Below, in pieces: positions 18,748-29,442 of a DNA stretch of 38,767 nt (positions are counted from its first letter, which is position 1; the number at the start of each line of letters is the position of its first letter). The position numbers were made by a program, and so were the translations under genes. The notes beneath the pieces were generated by a model that was given only the letters and a program-made list of their open reading frames with translations, was not told the DNA's origin and did not search any database. The DNA is from Viridothelium virens (lineage: Eukaryota; Ascomycota; Dothideomycetes; Trypetheliales; Trypetheliaceae), in contig ML991894.1 of the NCBI GenBank assembly GCA_010094025.1, positions 1 through 38,767 of the forward strand, given 5' to 3'.

Positions 18748-21503
18748 CTACACTAGTAGAATCTCCTTATGGTTGGAGAAGTCAGGAAGTGGCTGGGCCG
18801 TGGGCCATTCACATACGCCTTGCCATTCCCATGACTCTCTGTCGTTTGCGCCTGCAACACCGAACAGGAAGTAGCTGGTCCCTCTGAAAGGCAGCATCAT
18901 ATATCGAGTATCGGCCATGCGGAGGCGGCCGCGCTGAGGGTCATGACGGGCTGCTATATAGAACATCTGAGTCAACGGTGAGAGAAGTATGCCCCATTTG
19001 TGCGACAGAAACTTCTTTGCAATATCTTGCAATTTCCTTGTGACGCTGTCGTCAGATGGGATGTCGTTAGTTCGAAAGATGTATGCTCCCCATCGCCCCA
19101 CGAGGCCCTCGTTGAAGATTCTGAGCTTAGTTGTGTTAGATCCATCTTCAGGTTGGTAAACCTTCGTACTGTTTGATACTCCTTGAGGCAAATGAAGGCC
19201 GGGCTGCGTTGGGGCCCATTGAAGAGACTTGACTCCCTTCAATCTCGGCGCGCTTGACAAGAGGAATCCGCTATGTATAAATCCCCTGATGCCAGCACCG
19301 CTTGTCATGAAAGTTCCATTACCGGTTACCTTCTCCCGCCACCACGTCTTTGCATCGTAATATGGAGTTTCGTTGGTAAGAAGACTCCAGATGACGATAT
19401 CGTCCTGCGCCCTTGAGGCAAGTCGATGCGCTAGGAGGCATGCCGCTTCTTCGAGAGGCACGAAACCTGTGAGGGCTTCTCCAAGGATCTGTCTAGCAGG
19501 AAAGTATTGAGGTTCAGACTGGCGTGCTGGAAGCATGTGATGACCACTAAGGAACAAGATAGCCACATCAATGCTTCCGTGGGAGCAGACATCCTTGACA
19601 AGATCTACCAGCGAGACGACCTGGTTGTATTTGCAAAGTAAGAGTATGTGTTTTCGCCCCCGAATTGATTCTAGAAGCGTCCAACTCCTTAGGTTCCAGT
19701 CGCATACGAGCAAAGTTGAGATAATAGACTCCCGCAGTCTCAGCATTGGCTCTGACATATCTGTTGGATCTTTTTTTAAGGAGGTAATATCGATGTCCAT
19801 GATATCTCTGTCACATATCAAGGTTGCAAGGCTCTCTCTGAAGACTGTGTTGATATTTGCAATCGATTCTCTTCGCAGTAGATGATCCTCAGGTATGCAT
19901 GGTGTGTCCATCCAGTAAGAAGTACATCCGAGTTCGCGTGCTATATTTTTGTAACGCTCATGTAAACAGGAATTGAAGCCACCCATCTCGCCATGCCTCA
20001 GGAGAGATTCCGGTCTTCCACCTTGCCCATGGTTCCAGACGTGGGACACTGCCAGTGTTTTGTCTGATGTAACTTGGTATCGCAAATACGGACGGGTTGT
20101 GGCTTCAATACATACTGCCCTAGCACCCGATCCTGCCTTCCGGTAGGATGTTTCATCCCAGAAGAGGCGCTCGCAAGATCCATTGCAGGTGAAATTGTGA
20201 GCCAATTGGTTGATGCCTTTTGTGTCGGCACCTGTAAACCTTCTACAGGCTCTTGGAGAACTGCCGTCGCATGGGTGACCATCTTCGAAACACCGAGCTT
20301 TCCGATCGCCAAAAATGTCAGCAAAGCGACGGTGAAACGCTGTGAAGTCCAAAGCCATTGCAACTCGATCTCTGCGCAAGGACCTATAAGCCCAGGTGCA
20401 CATGTAATCTGACTTGTTTGCCGAATCGGACCGAGCCATGATATCTTCGAACGATGTATTGGGCAACAGGGTTGGCTTTTGTATTGTGATTGCGCTGGTC
20501 AGGGTTGCATCGTATCCCCATTCCAGTTGATGGCCGAGAAAATACCTGCTGCATGTCAGAAGAATTCCCGTGCGCCATGACTGGAACTATTGACGACTGG
20601 ATGAAGGTTTGCTCGCTAAAATGGTCATTATGTCCAAGCTTCACTAACCAGAGTAAAAGCATACTGCCACGGTGCCAAGATATCCAGTAGAAGGACTTCA
20701 TTGCATACCACGCCATTTTTTTGGACATGTCATTGCATGAAGCCATTTGGTGTGTGACTTGGTCAATTAGTTCAGAGACATCACCAAGATAATCCTTCAA
20801 TGGCATATACTTGCGATCAAGGCCGTCTACATAGAGATCTGGATAGAACGGCAGCGAAGTGGCTTTCAGTTTCTGAAAAGCATCGCAAGAAAAGGCTAGA
20901 GCGATTCGAACAGTGTTCGTATCGAATCGCGTCTGAGAGCATTGGTGATCTTCTTGTTGTTTCATTGATCTACCATGGAGACTTAGGATTTGTGCTCTCT
21001 TTCAAGCCTATTACTCACTGAAGATCCAGTTCAGGATGGAGCCTGTATACCGGTGGCGGCCGGGTAGGTAGTCGCTCCAGGATACTCACGGCTTTTTTTA
21101 TGATAACATCGTCAGGTCCTTCCGTGCATAGGCTATAGTCGAGTAGGCTTGACAAAGACCCGTCGATTAGAGAAAATCGATCCCCTTGACCTCCGCATAT
21201 TGAGTCGACAGTTTCCGTGCAATATTGCGCAACCCGTTTCTGTTGCTCAGATTTTGAGTAAAGAAGACCGGAATCGTCATCCTGAGGGGTCGGGACAGAA
21301 GCAAACGCGTCTCTTTCTGGAAAGCCGCGAAGCTGAAACTGCCAGCCATGCACGCCAATGTCCTCTGAAGCAGACACTTGAGAAGCTTGAGCAGATATGG
21401 TTGAGGGCTTCCAAAACTTGTCAGATTCTTGACGTGACTCCCACACAGAGCGAACTCGGCCGAGCAAGCTTGGGTCTGTACGAGAGTTCCCTTGCAGCAG
21501 CAT
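18748..21503 (-). CDS. HET-domain (heterokaryon incompatibility) protein
   Basis: Three exons: 21503-21019, 20969-20546 and 20475-18748. Introns are 49 nt (GTGAGT...GGTAG) and 70 nt (GTATTT...AAAAG). Phases 2 and 0 agree and give 878 aa. The HET domain spans about residues 436-530: LAVSHVWNHG (443-452), the YWMDTPCIPED block (490-500) and SIANINTVFRESLATLICD (507-525). The first 300 residues are helical and carry no domain I recognise. A Cys/His-rich stretch (about 362-405) precedes the HET domain, as is common in this subfamily. The C-terminus ends KEILLV. Known HET proteins trigger programmed cell death after non-self fusion; which partner this one senses cannot be told. The ATG at 21503 is the furthest upstream in frame that I can support. 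A further 5' exon is possible. Confidence 0.82.
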
Positions 21504-22537
21504 GGTAATTTATTGGTCAGAGGACGGCACTTCCGTGTCCGGCTCAGCCCTCGAGCAAGTCAGGTCATTCGAGTAGGAAGATAGGTCAACCTTTATGATT
21601 CAAAGAGTCGCAACGGAAGTGTTGCCCATTCGTCGGTTAGCTATGAATGATGGCGGATGAAGCACGACTGAAGTCATATCCAAGGAGGCTTGATCGTGCC
21701 TTATGTGGTGGTGCTCTAGAGTACTCCATACGGAGTAGAGTCGGGAGTATCGTACCGTTGGTAGATTCCGCTCCACCGCAGCCACAGATAAATTGAGCTC
21801 AGCCACTTCGGAGCCCAGCCAGCCACCACAATGTTTTCTCTCTTCTTTTCCACGCAACTGCAAACGTTGCTGATATCGCGATTCCATACAAGCAGACATG
21901 GCAGAAACCTGAACGTCGCCATGAAACGTATGCGCCGAGTTTCAAGCTCCCTGGACCTGCGAATGACGCCTTCTGCAAGATACGCAAGGCGTCAGGTAGG
22001 ATTGGAGTCAGCTGTCCAAGGCTTAGTCGCCCGAATGCATAAGAAATGCCCACTGTTTCATATGGTGCTTGTGCACTCGGCCGCCATTAAGTCGCGGACT
22101 AAAGTCTATCAATTGCCGATGCTGATGTCCAACTCACAGAATACGAATGGGTTGGGGACGCTTTCACCTTTTGTGAAGACGGATTGCACAGAAACTCAAC
22201 CATAATGGCTCAAGCGTAGGCGCAGCAAAAGTTAACTTCAAATGTGCTGCACTAGAATCCTGTAAGTCCCGTTAGCCCGTCGCGAGGCTAGAGAAGCCGT
22301 CTTCATAGCTGCCTGTTGAGCCGCCGGCGGTGCATCGATAGTCGTTAGGCTCCAGCTGCACTGCGGTCTCGTCCACGCACCAAGTTGCTGTGCGTTTGTG
22401 GATCCCACGTCAAAACCAAACATACCATACAAATGACTCCTACTGTATAGTATCCGGCCGATCGTTCGATGACTTCTATGATCGCGTCCTGTGTCGATTT
22501 CGGGATTACTATCTGACGCGGATGTCGACTCAATAAC
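21504..22537. other. Divergent promoter region of HET and membrane-protein genes
   Basis: About 1 kb between two divergent starts, containing the near-palindrome TACTCCATACGGAGTA at 21722-21737. Short frames on both strands (for example around 21800-22050 on minus) are not convincing. Head-to-head arrangement suggests shared regulation. Confidence 0.45.
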
Positions 22538-23983
22538 ATGGCAGCATACATCCCAACCATAGCCCCAAACCTAGGAGCGTTGAACGCTTCCCCATTTCTG
22601 CCGGTTCCACATTTACCTAACATTGTTGCTGAGTGGGCTGCAATCATTCCACTGGTTTGTCACCTTGCTAGCTACAAGCAAGACTATCAGCTCTTAGGAC
22701 ACATCGCATTGACTGGACGAATCGAGATTGACTTGCTTCCACGACTGGGAGTGCTGGCAGGTATAGCTCGTCTGCTTAGGAAGGGCCCAGAGTTTATTGA
22801 TGAGGCAAGCTCCAAGGGATACTCGCACCGGAGAGTTTGGGATGTAAAGTGGGGAGGCACGTTTCCTGCCGCGAATGGAGCGGCCAGCGCCATCATCGCG
22901 AGATATGCGCTGGAGAACAAGCTCAGGGCAACAATTAAGATGCCCGACAAGATTCCAGATGCACCCGGAAAGGCGGTGCGACATCAGTCTGCAGAGCCAA
23001 AGCAATCTGCGGACATCACTGGCTTTGAGCCTAGAGCGAATACCTTCGTGAGTTCAACGTCAGTGGAATCCAAGCCGACAAAATCCAAACAAACGACACA
23101 GCACCGAAGATATCAGACCCTACATGTCCTGCGATTCTACCGCAAGAATTCAAGATATTCCTGGCTCTATCGACTGGATACTATACTTGCATCGGTAGCC
23201 ACTGAAGCACTTGTCCTTATTCTGATGCTTGGCATATCAGTGACCTTGATGCTTTTTGGCTGCTTTGGAACGTCAGTAGCGTTACTCTGCGGGTCTTTTT
23301 CGCAAATAGCGTGCAGAGGCTTCAGTTTAGTAAGGCCTCCCGGCTATCTCCAAAGCAACGAGGAAGACGATCAAAGCTGCATGCTGTATAGTATACATCA
23401 GAATGCGTCCATTTGGTATCTATTCATCGGCGACCGAGGTGTAGTCGACACTTTGCTGAACAAGACCATGGTGGCTTTGCCCGAGAAGTCTCACCGTCGT
23501 GGACTGTCTACTTTTCTCTCCCTCGCTCATGCTCTACAACTCCTTGCCATGACGTATGTGGCGGCGCAGAAAGGATGGGACGGTTTAGCTCTTGTGGTTT
23601 TCATGGTCATCAATGCTGTCTGGAGATGGAGGCATTGCGACACCCTTGCATGCAAGCGCTGGCTTGAATCGGGAGGTATTAATATCGAAGCCAAATCCTT
23701 TGAGTTCACAGGCCGAACCATGATGTTAGGCGCTATACAGGCATTCAGTGGCGGCACTAGAATGGACTGGATGGACGAAATTATCACTCCGCATCCAAGA
23801 CGTGATGCCTGGCTAAGCCGACTCCACCGCCTGGAGGGGGTGGGTCAGGAAAAGACAGATTCCGAAGGCGAAATCGCAAGGTGGACGGCACACGATTGGG
23901 AATACATCCGACGCAGTTCAGGCTTAAGTTTCGCCGCAGCGTCTGTCCTCAAGTCAGAGATGCGTCACACAGTGGAGCCATGA
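22538..23983 (+). CDS. Uncharacterised fungal multi-pass membrane protein
   Basis: An intronless frame of 481 aa from the ATG at 22538. The N-terminal 150 residues are soluble or membrane-associated and include a conserved-looking LLPRLGVLAGIARLLRKGPEF helix and RRVWDVKWGGTFP. A basic, Ser/Thr-rich linker (about 140-195) follows. Strong hydrophobic segments lie at about 222-253, 325-343 and 349-364. The C-terminal 115 residues are soluble and end with a Trp/Arg-rich region. I recognise no catalytic motif. It starts head-to-head with the HET gene, an arrangement that suggests it is an accessory partner of that locus. The function is unknown. Confidence 0.7.
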   Translation: MAAYIPTIAPNLGALNASPFLPVPHLPNIVAEWAAIIPLVCHLASYKQDYQLLGHIALTGRIEIDLLPRLGVLAGIARLLRKGPEFIDEASSKGYSHRRVWDVKWGGTFPAANGAASAIIARYALENKLRATIKMPDKIPDAPGKAVRHQSAEPKQSADITGFEPRANTFVSSTSVESKPTKSKQTTQHRRYQTLHVLRFYRKNSRYSWLYRLDTILASVATEALVLILMLGISVTLMLFGCFGTSVALLCGSFSQIACRGFSLVRPPGYLQSNEEDDQSCMLYSIHQNASIWYLFIGDRGVVDTLLNKTMVALPEKSHRRGLSTFLSLAHALQLLAMTYVAAQKGWDGLALVVFMVINAVWRWRHCDTLACKRWLESGGINIEAKSFEFTGRTMMLGAIQAFSGGTRMDWMDEIITPHPRRDAWLSRLHRLEGVGQEKTDSEGEIARWTAHDWEYIRRSSGLSFAAASVLKSEMRHTVEP

Positions 23984-24706
23984 CCTCTAGCTGTGCTCAA
24001 GCAATGGCACTACCTTACGATGATACCCTCGCGACTGTATCTGTATCTCCCAGGAAGAATGGAGAATCGTCGAACTATACTTTGGAAAAGACAGACAGCG
24101 CCTGCTTCGGTATCTCCAGTTCCTTTGACAGCCGCGAAGATCAGAAACCTGCGTTTATATGAGACAGACGTACGTAAAGATTAACGACCCACGCAGAGAT
24201 CAGAGGCCAATATAGAGGATCTATAGAACCGAAGGCTTTTAACAAAAACGTTGTATTGTAGAGATAGTGGAGGCTAGCTACTGTCGATTTTATACGCGTA
24301 TTCTGGGTTCCCCCAAAAACTTGATGGGGCAGGCCAGGGCTCCCCATTAGAGTACGGCCAGTGACGCTGAACTAGAACATTTGTGTACGAATCATGGAGT
24401 AGAGTATTATTACAATACGATATCGTTGAGTACTCCCTCGTCACGCCTCCGCTTGTCCGGCACGGAGGCTAATCGAATCGGAGCGCTTCTTCCCCTCCTG
24501 AAATCCGGACAATCAGAACTCGTCCTGGAACGTCCGTGACAGCGCTCGGGCTAAAGCTGCACGACAGTGAGCTTAATTGTGTCCAATAGAGAGCACCTCG
24601 CTCGCAATTGAAGCCGACTTGGCACCAGGCAATAGGCACCAAACTCCTTGACTACTAATGTCTTCACCTTTTCAAGGACGCCACTCCAGAGGCCGACAGT
24701 TACACA
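23984..24706. other. Intergenic region
   Basis: No gene is supported. It contains the upstream region of the aldolase-like gene and an AT-rich stretch around 24160-24440 with a GAGTACTCC motif at 24428. Confidence 0.5.
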
Positions 24707-26012
24707 ATGGCGCCTGCTCTTATCGCCGACGATACTGAAAATCAGGTAGTAGCCAAAACAAATGGCAGTAGCGACACTGCTGGCGTGACACCGCTGCAAG
24801 CTATTTCACAAGGCGTTTGTCTTCCTGGAATTCCTACCTTTAACACTTTTGAGAAACAACGGCAATGGATGCTCGAGCACATGGCTGGAGCTTTCCGCGT
24901 ATTTGCTCGCAAGGGCTACACTGAGGGTATGAGCGGCCATATCTCAGTGAGAGATCCTGAATGGAGCGAAGGTGAGCTCTTTCTTGTTCGATCATCTCCT
25001 GGGTGGCAGTACTTCTAGCCCGCCAATGACTGCACATGTCCGTCACCATACTTGAATCCAAGGGTCTCTTTCTTTGATCATATTGGCAAATTGGCTTCGA
25101 AAAACAAGGCAGCTGTGGTGGGCATAAATCGAGCGTTTCGGTTCTCGCCAGCGCGTTCAGCAAGTTTCCAGCCTCTTGTCCTATGTTACTCGTCATCCAG
25201 TCGTGGCTTTATCTGGAATCCAACGAACACCTGCGTTTCTTCAATTCGGCACGTTTACCCTTTGTCTGAAAATCGATCATTTTTTGACTCCATTTGACGC
25301 ATATTCCTTCATACCCCTACACTTGACTCCAACTTCCCCAATATAGACCTCAATATCTAACACCCAATCCCTCCCCACAGCCTTCTGGACCAACCCCCTA
25401 GGCCGCCACTTCGGCCTCCTCCGCGCCTCCGACATGATCCTCGTCAACTACGACGGCACGCCCATCGGCGGCAACCGCAGCCGGCCCGCCAACGCCGCCG
25501 GCTTCCTGATCCACAGCGCGATCCACCAAGCCCGGCCAGACGTCATTGCAGCGTGCCACACACACTCGGTCTTCGGCAAAGCGTGGTCGAGCTTCGGACG
25601 CCCGCTCGAGATGCTGAACCAGGATATCGCGTACCTGTATGGCGACGCGCAGGCGGTGTACAATGAGTTTGGAGGGGTGGTGCTGGGGGAGCAGGGGAAG
25701 GAGGAGGCGCGCAGGATGGCGGAGGCGTTGGGGCCCAGGGGGAAGGGGATGGTGCTGTTGAATCATGGGTTGTTGACGGTGGGGGGTACGGTGGATGAGG
25801 CGGCGTTTTTGCATTGTTTGATGGAGAGGGCGTGTGAGGTGCAATTGCAGGTAGAGGCGGCGGCGGCGAATGGGTTGGAGAAGAAGCTGATTAGTGATAA
25901 AGATGCGAAGTTTACGTTCGATTTGACGAGCGATCCGGAGACGTTGTATTGGGAGTTTCAGCCAGATTTGGATTACGAAGATGAGATGTGTGGAGGAGCT
26001 TTTCGGAAATGA
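24707..26012 (+). CDS. Class II aldolase/adducin-domain protein
   Basis: Exon 1 (24707-24971) and exon 2 (25381-26012) join in phase 1 to give 298 aa. The intron is 409 nt, long for this window, with a GTGAGC donor and a CCCCACAG acceptor. The fold starts with a helix (QRQWMLEHMAGAFRVFARKG) and the sequence TEGMSGHISVRDPE. It continues with the metal-site region (PDVIAACHTHSVFGKAW), whose His-x-His pair plus a later His (LLNHGLLTVGG) matches the zinc ligands of class II aldolases. A conserved Glu region (LYGDAQAVYNEFGG) lies between them. Family members act on phosphorylated sugars or serve as adducin-like scaffolds; the fungal paralogue's substrate is not known. Exon 2 shows the C-rich to G-rich switch described in the findings, centred near 25640. 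Confidence 0.88.
25381..25920. other. C-to-G skew-switch island 3 (aldolase-like gene)
   Basis: Bases 25381-25440 hold 30 C and 11 G, while 25681-25740 hold 35 G and 10 C. The centre is near 25600-25640. Confidence 0.75.
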
Positions 26013-27354
26013 GCCTGATCGTGGTTGCGATGAAATAGGTAAAAGAAACCCTCAATATGCCCTTATGAACAAACCTACTTTGATCTTTCAGCTTGGCAGG
26101 AAAAGATTGAGCAGACAATCTGGCATCACTTCACCCAATTTTTTACTTAATGTTTGTAGTTTAAAGTTGGGGTCGGTGCTAATCAATCCGAACAGTCTTA
26201 ATGCCTGATTGATATAGAGACGAGGTTGGTGATTTACAACCCTTAGTTTCGCTCAGTCACTGTCCAACCATAATGAATCAACCTCGCCAGAATTTATGAA
26301 AGATGTCTGGTGAATTTTCATTCCTATGGTCTACCATCGACCACAATAAACCTGTGATGAGAAGATGCCCCCTTTGTGTATCTGCTGACTCAGGTCGTAG
26401 TCTGATTATTGCCCACGACTACCCTTGCTCAATAGAGCGTCCAGAACTGCTCCGGGACAGAAGTGACGCCTTTTGTAGTGACGCAACTCGCCAAATGAAC
26501 TTGGTTCTACCAGATAGGCAAGGAAGTGAAACAACAGCAGTCCAATTTAGTCTACCTCCCAGTACATGGTAAGGCACTTCAAGAGCAATATAAATGCTCA
26601 AACTAATCCATTTTACTCGGACTGTCAGTGACAGGCAATTCTTTTCATCCCATAGATAGACTTCAGTAGCTTGCTAGAATCAGGTCAATGCCACTGCTGA
26701 AGCTTTCTTCATCATCATTCCGGTTCGAAAGCAGAGTCGGGATCCGCTTAATTCTCCCATTGAATGTGACCCAATTCGATACTCTATTTCTTGTCTAGGA
26801 CATCGAGTGTGACGGGTCAGTTCTGTCCCATGAATATCTTGGAATTCTTAATATCAGGCATCCAAAGGAAGATCGGGCAAAATGTGTCCATTTCTCAACT
26901 GAAGAAATAGCGTTCTCCGTCTTTCCTGTTCAAAGCCAGGATCCAAGGAGACTTACAATTGGTACGAACTACGAATGGAGGCAAACAGCGGCGAAGTGTG
27001 GACAGGTGAGCCGAGGACAAGCCATCTCCAGGTTTTCAGCCCTAAGCCGCAACGCCACATCCCTGACTCCAGACATGACCACGTTTGTACATATTTCAGG
27101 ATAGCCTCAATCCATACAACTCCTTCTCTGGGCCTTGAATTAGGTTTCCTTTCCATCACTACAGCCTAGTGCTGAGGATATTACTTCCTGGTGGATTTGG
27201 CCCAATTGCGCTCGACTGGTCACCCTTGGATCCCAGTTGTGCCCAGTGCATGAAAAGAATGCAGCGGCTACCCAGGCCCGTACGATAGCAGACCCCAATG
27301 TTGGAATGAGGGAATTGGGAGGCAAAATACTAGTTTTGTACCATCCGCCTTGAC
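26013..27354. other. 1.3-kb intergenic region, no supported gene
   Basis: This contains the 3' flank of the aldolase-like gene and the promoter of the GH47-like gene. The longest open frame (26303-26572, 89 aa) has no domain and an ordinary composition, so I do not call it. Confidence 0.5.
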
Positions 27355-29097
27355 ATGCCCTCTTTTCGACGCCATCCGGTTACGGCATTCAAGCTCTTTA
27401 GTGCGGCTTTCATCATCTGCTTCTACCTCATTTATGCCTCGTTCCGAGACTACTTCAGTCCTCCTCCAAAGATCGATCGCATTGAAATAGCAAGCCTGCA
27501 ATACGAAGGATGGCGAGGCGGGGGCAAGGCAGATCTAGGGAAGGCAGGTATCATCCGCGATGCCATGCGAAAGGCTTTCGCAAGCTATCAAGACAGAGCG
27601 TGGGGAAAGGATGAAATCAGGCCTATCAGCGGGGGCAATGTGAACAATCATAACGGATGGGGAGCATTCTTGGTTGAAAGCACATCAACTCTGGCGCTCA
27701 TGGGATTGTGGGACGAGTTGCGTGAGGCAGTGCGGTATATCATTGACAAAGTCGACTTCACGAAGACAGACGAGCTTGTGGACCCCTCAGAAACAATCAG
27801 AAGATACCTGGGCGCCATTTTGTCTCTTGTGGATATGTCTGATGCTGGTCTTATATCTCCCGAAGTCATTGCCCATGATGACCGCAACAAGCTTCTAGGC
27901 CAGGCGTACACACTCGCTTTCAAGCTTCGTCCCTCTTTCGACACAAATACTGGACTCCCGTGGCCGCGCGTCGACTTTGATACCTCCGTCGGCACATCTC
28001 TATTCACTCCCAAAGACGGAAACCCAGAGGAAGAGAACATAGTAACCATTCCCCTCTCTTCAGCCAGCGCCCCACTCCTCGAATCTCGTGTTCTTTCCCG
28101 CCTCACGAACGATGCCTCATACCTAGAAGACGCAACATACGCCATCGTACCGCTCCTCTGGCCCAGCTACAACCTTTCCGCTCTCCCCAACCACCCAGAC
28201 GGCCTCTTCCCCTCACCTCTCAACATCGACACCTCCCACCCCACCGCCCAAGGGTACAGCTGGGACACCAACCACCTCCCCTTCTACACCGCCCTCCTCA
28301 AATCCCTGCTCCTCTCCCCCCACTCCCGCCACGCCCCCACCTACCGCACCACCTGGCTCTCCGCGACACACGCCCTCCGCTGGAACCTGACCTCGCGCTC
28401 CGCCGCATCCCCCACCCACGCAACCTCGCACCTCTACCTCTCCCAGCGTTCCGGCCCACACCTCCTAAACGAAGCCTCGCACACTTCCTGCGCCGCGCCG
28501 GCCTCCCTCCTCCTCGGCGGCGCAGCTTTATCGCGACCCGACCTCATCGGTCTCGGGCAAGCCCTCCTCGAAGGCTGCCACCATGTCCACGCGTCCTCGC
28601 CATCGGGTCTCGCGCCCGATCGTTGGTCCTGGACGCCCGCGGGCTCGGAGCGCGGCGACCCGGCGTTCGAGCCCAGTACGAAGCGCGCGGCGAGGCAGTG
28701 GGAGCTGCGTGCGTGGTGGGCGGTGGAGGAGCGTGGCGGGTTGCGCGCGGGCTATGTCGAGAGTCTGTTTGTGGCGTGGCGGGTGACGGGGCAGGCGCGG
28801 TATCGGCAGTGGGCGTGGGAGGCGTGGGAGGCGGTGCGCGCGCGGCAAGAGGCGCGGTATGGGTTTGCGGCGTTGAAGGATGTGATGAGGGGGAAGGCGA
28901 CGAGTAGTGAGCTGGGGGTGGTGGAGCAGGCGATGAAGCAGGCGGGGGTGGAATTGGTGGATGAGCAGGAGACGGAGTGGATGAGTCGGACGTTGAAATT
29001 TTTGTGGTTGCTGTTTGGAGATGTGAAGGTGGCGGATTTGGATATGTGGGTGATAAGTGAGGGAGGCCATTTGTTTAGGAGGACAGAACCGGGCTAA
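27355..29097 (+). CDS. Divergent GH47 class I alpha-mannosidase-like type II membrane protein
   Basis: An intronless frame of 580 aa. A short cytosolic tail precedes one membrane anchor (about residues 11-28, KLFSAAFIICFYLIYASF), so the catalytic part would face the ER/Golgi lumen. GH47 landmarks are present in order: GWGAFLVESTSTLALMGLWDE, PSETIRRYLGAILSL, LLGQAYTLAFKLRPSFDTNTGLPWP, LRAGYVESLFVAWRVTG, RTLKFLWLLFGD and a final WVISEGGHL. The family's end motif is usually NTEAHP with a calcium-binding Thr. Here the Thr position is Ser and an extra Gly is present. The usual ETLKY is RTLKF, so one conserved Glu is replaced by Arg. The enzyme may be altered or inactive, as in some EDEM-like proteins. 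The second half has a strong C-rich to G-rich composition switch. Confidence 0.8.
   Translation: MPSFRRHPVTAFKLFSAAFIICFYLIYASFRDYFSPPPKIDRIEIASLQYEGWRGGGKADLGKAGIIRDAMRKAFASYQDRAWGKDEIRPISGGNVNNHNGWGAFLVESTSTLALMGLWDELREAVRYIIDKVDFTKTDELVDPSETIRRYLGAILSLVDMSDAGLISPEVIAHDDRNKLLGQAYTLAFKLRPSFDTNTGLPWPRVDFDTSVGTSLFTPKDGNPEEENIVTIPLSSASAPLLESRVLSRLTNDASYLEDATYAIVPLLWPSYNLSALPNHPDGLFPSPLNIDTSHPTAQGYSWDTNHLPFYTALLKSLLLSPHSRHAPTYRTTWLSATHALRWNLTSRSAASPTHATSHLYLSQRSGPHLLNEASHTSCAAPASLLLGGAALSRPDLIGLGQALLEGCHHVHASSPSGLAPDRWSWTPAGSERGDPAFEPSTKRAARQWELRAWWAVEERGGLRAGYVESLFVAWRVTGQARYRQWAWEAWEAVRARQEARYGFAALKDVMRGKATSSELGVVEQAMKQAGVELVDEQETEWMSRTLKFLWLLFGDVKVADLDMWVISEGGHLFRRTEPG
28040..28990. other. 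C-to-G skew-switch island 4 (GH47-like gene)
   Basis: Bases 28261-28320 hold 33 C and 5 G, while 28801-28860 hold 32 G and 12 C. The centre near 28600 is CpG-dense. Confidence 0.75.
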
Positions 29098-29442
29098 GAT
29101 GGTGCTTTGGGCGACGCTGAAAGGCCCATTTATAACAGATCTCTAGTGGGCATGTGTGTGAGCATAGATGGTGCGGCATGTGGCGGAACTGTCGAGACAA
29201 GATGTGGCATAAATCCTTTCCATGATGGGTGTTCTGCTGGACTGTCTGAGCAGGCATTGCGCATTTGCGCAGATGTTTGCCACGACCGCTTTCACACTGG
29301 TGCGTTCTAGTAAATTTGTAGCATATCTGTAAATAGTATGGCGTTTTAGATTTTAGTATTTCAATTTACAGCATTTTACACAGTAATCTCGAAGCAAGGG
29401 TGGTCACTCCTAAAATGAGTCTGCTCTTGAGGTGGTCTCCAC
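29098..29442. other. Convergent 3' spacer
   Basis: 345 nt between the stop codons of the GH47-like gene and the cyclophilin. AT-rich toward 29310-29390; nothing else seen. Confidence 0.5.

Noticed and set aside
22426-22539. Minus-strand frame starting in the same CATG as the membrane-protein start, reading MLLSRHPRQIV and ending at a GTATGT donor
   Set aside because: It looks protein-like, but I could not find a following exon in phase, and the plus-strand frame of 481 codons explains the CATG better.
26303-26572. 89-residue open frame between the aldolase-like and GH47-like genes
   Set aside because: No domain, no conserved-looking motif and no splice context; length is within chance expectation.
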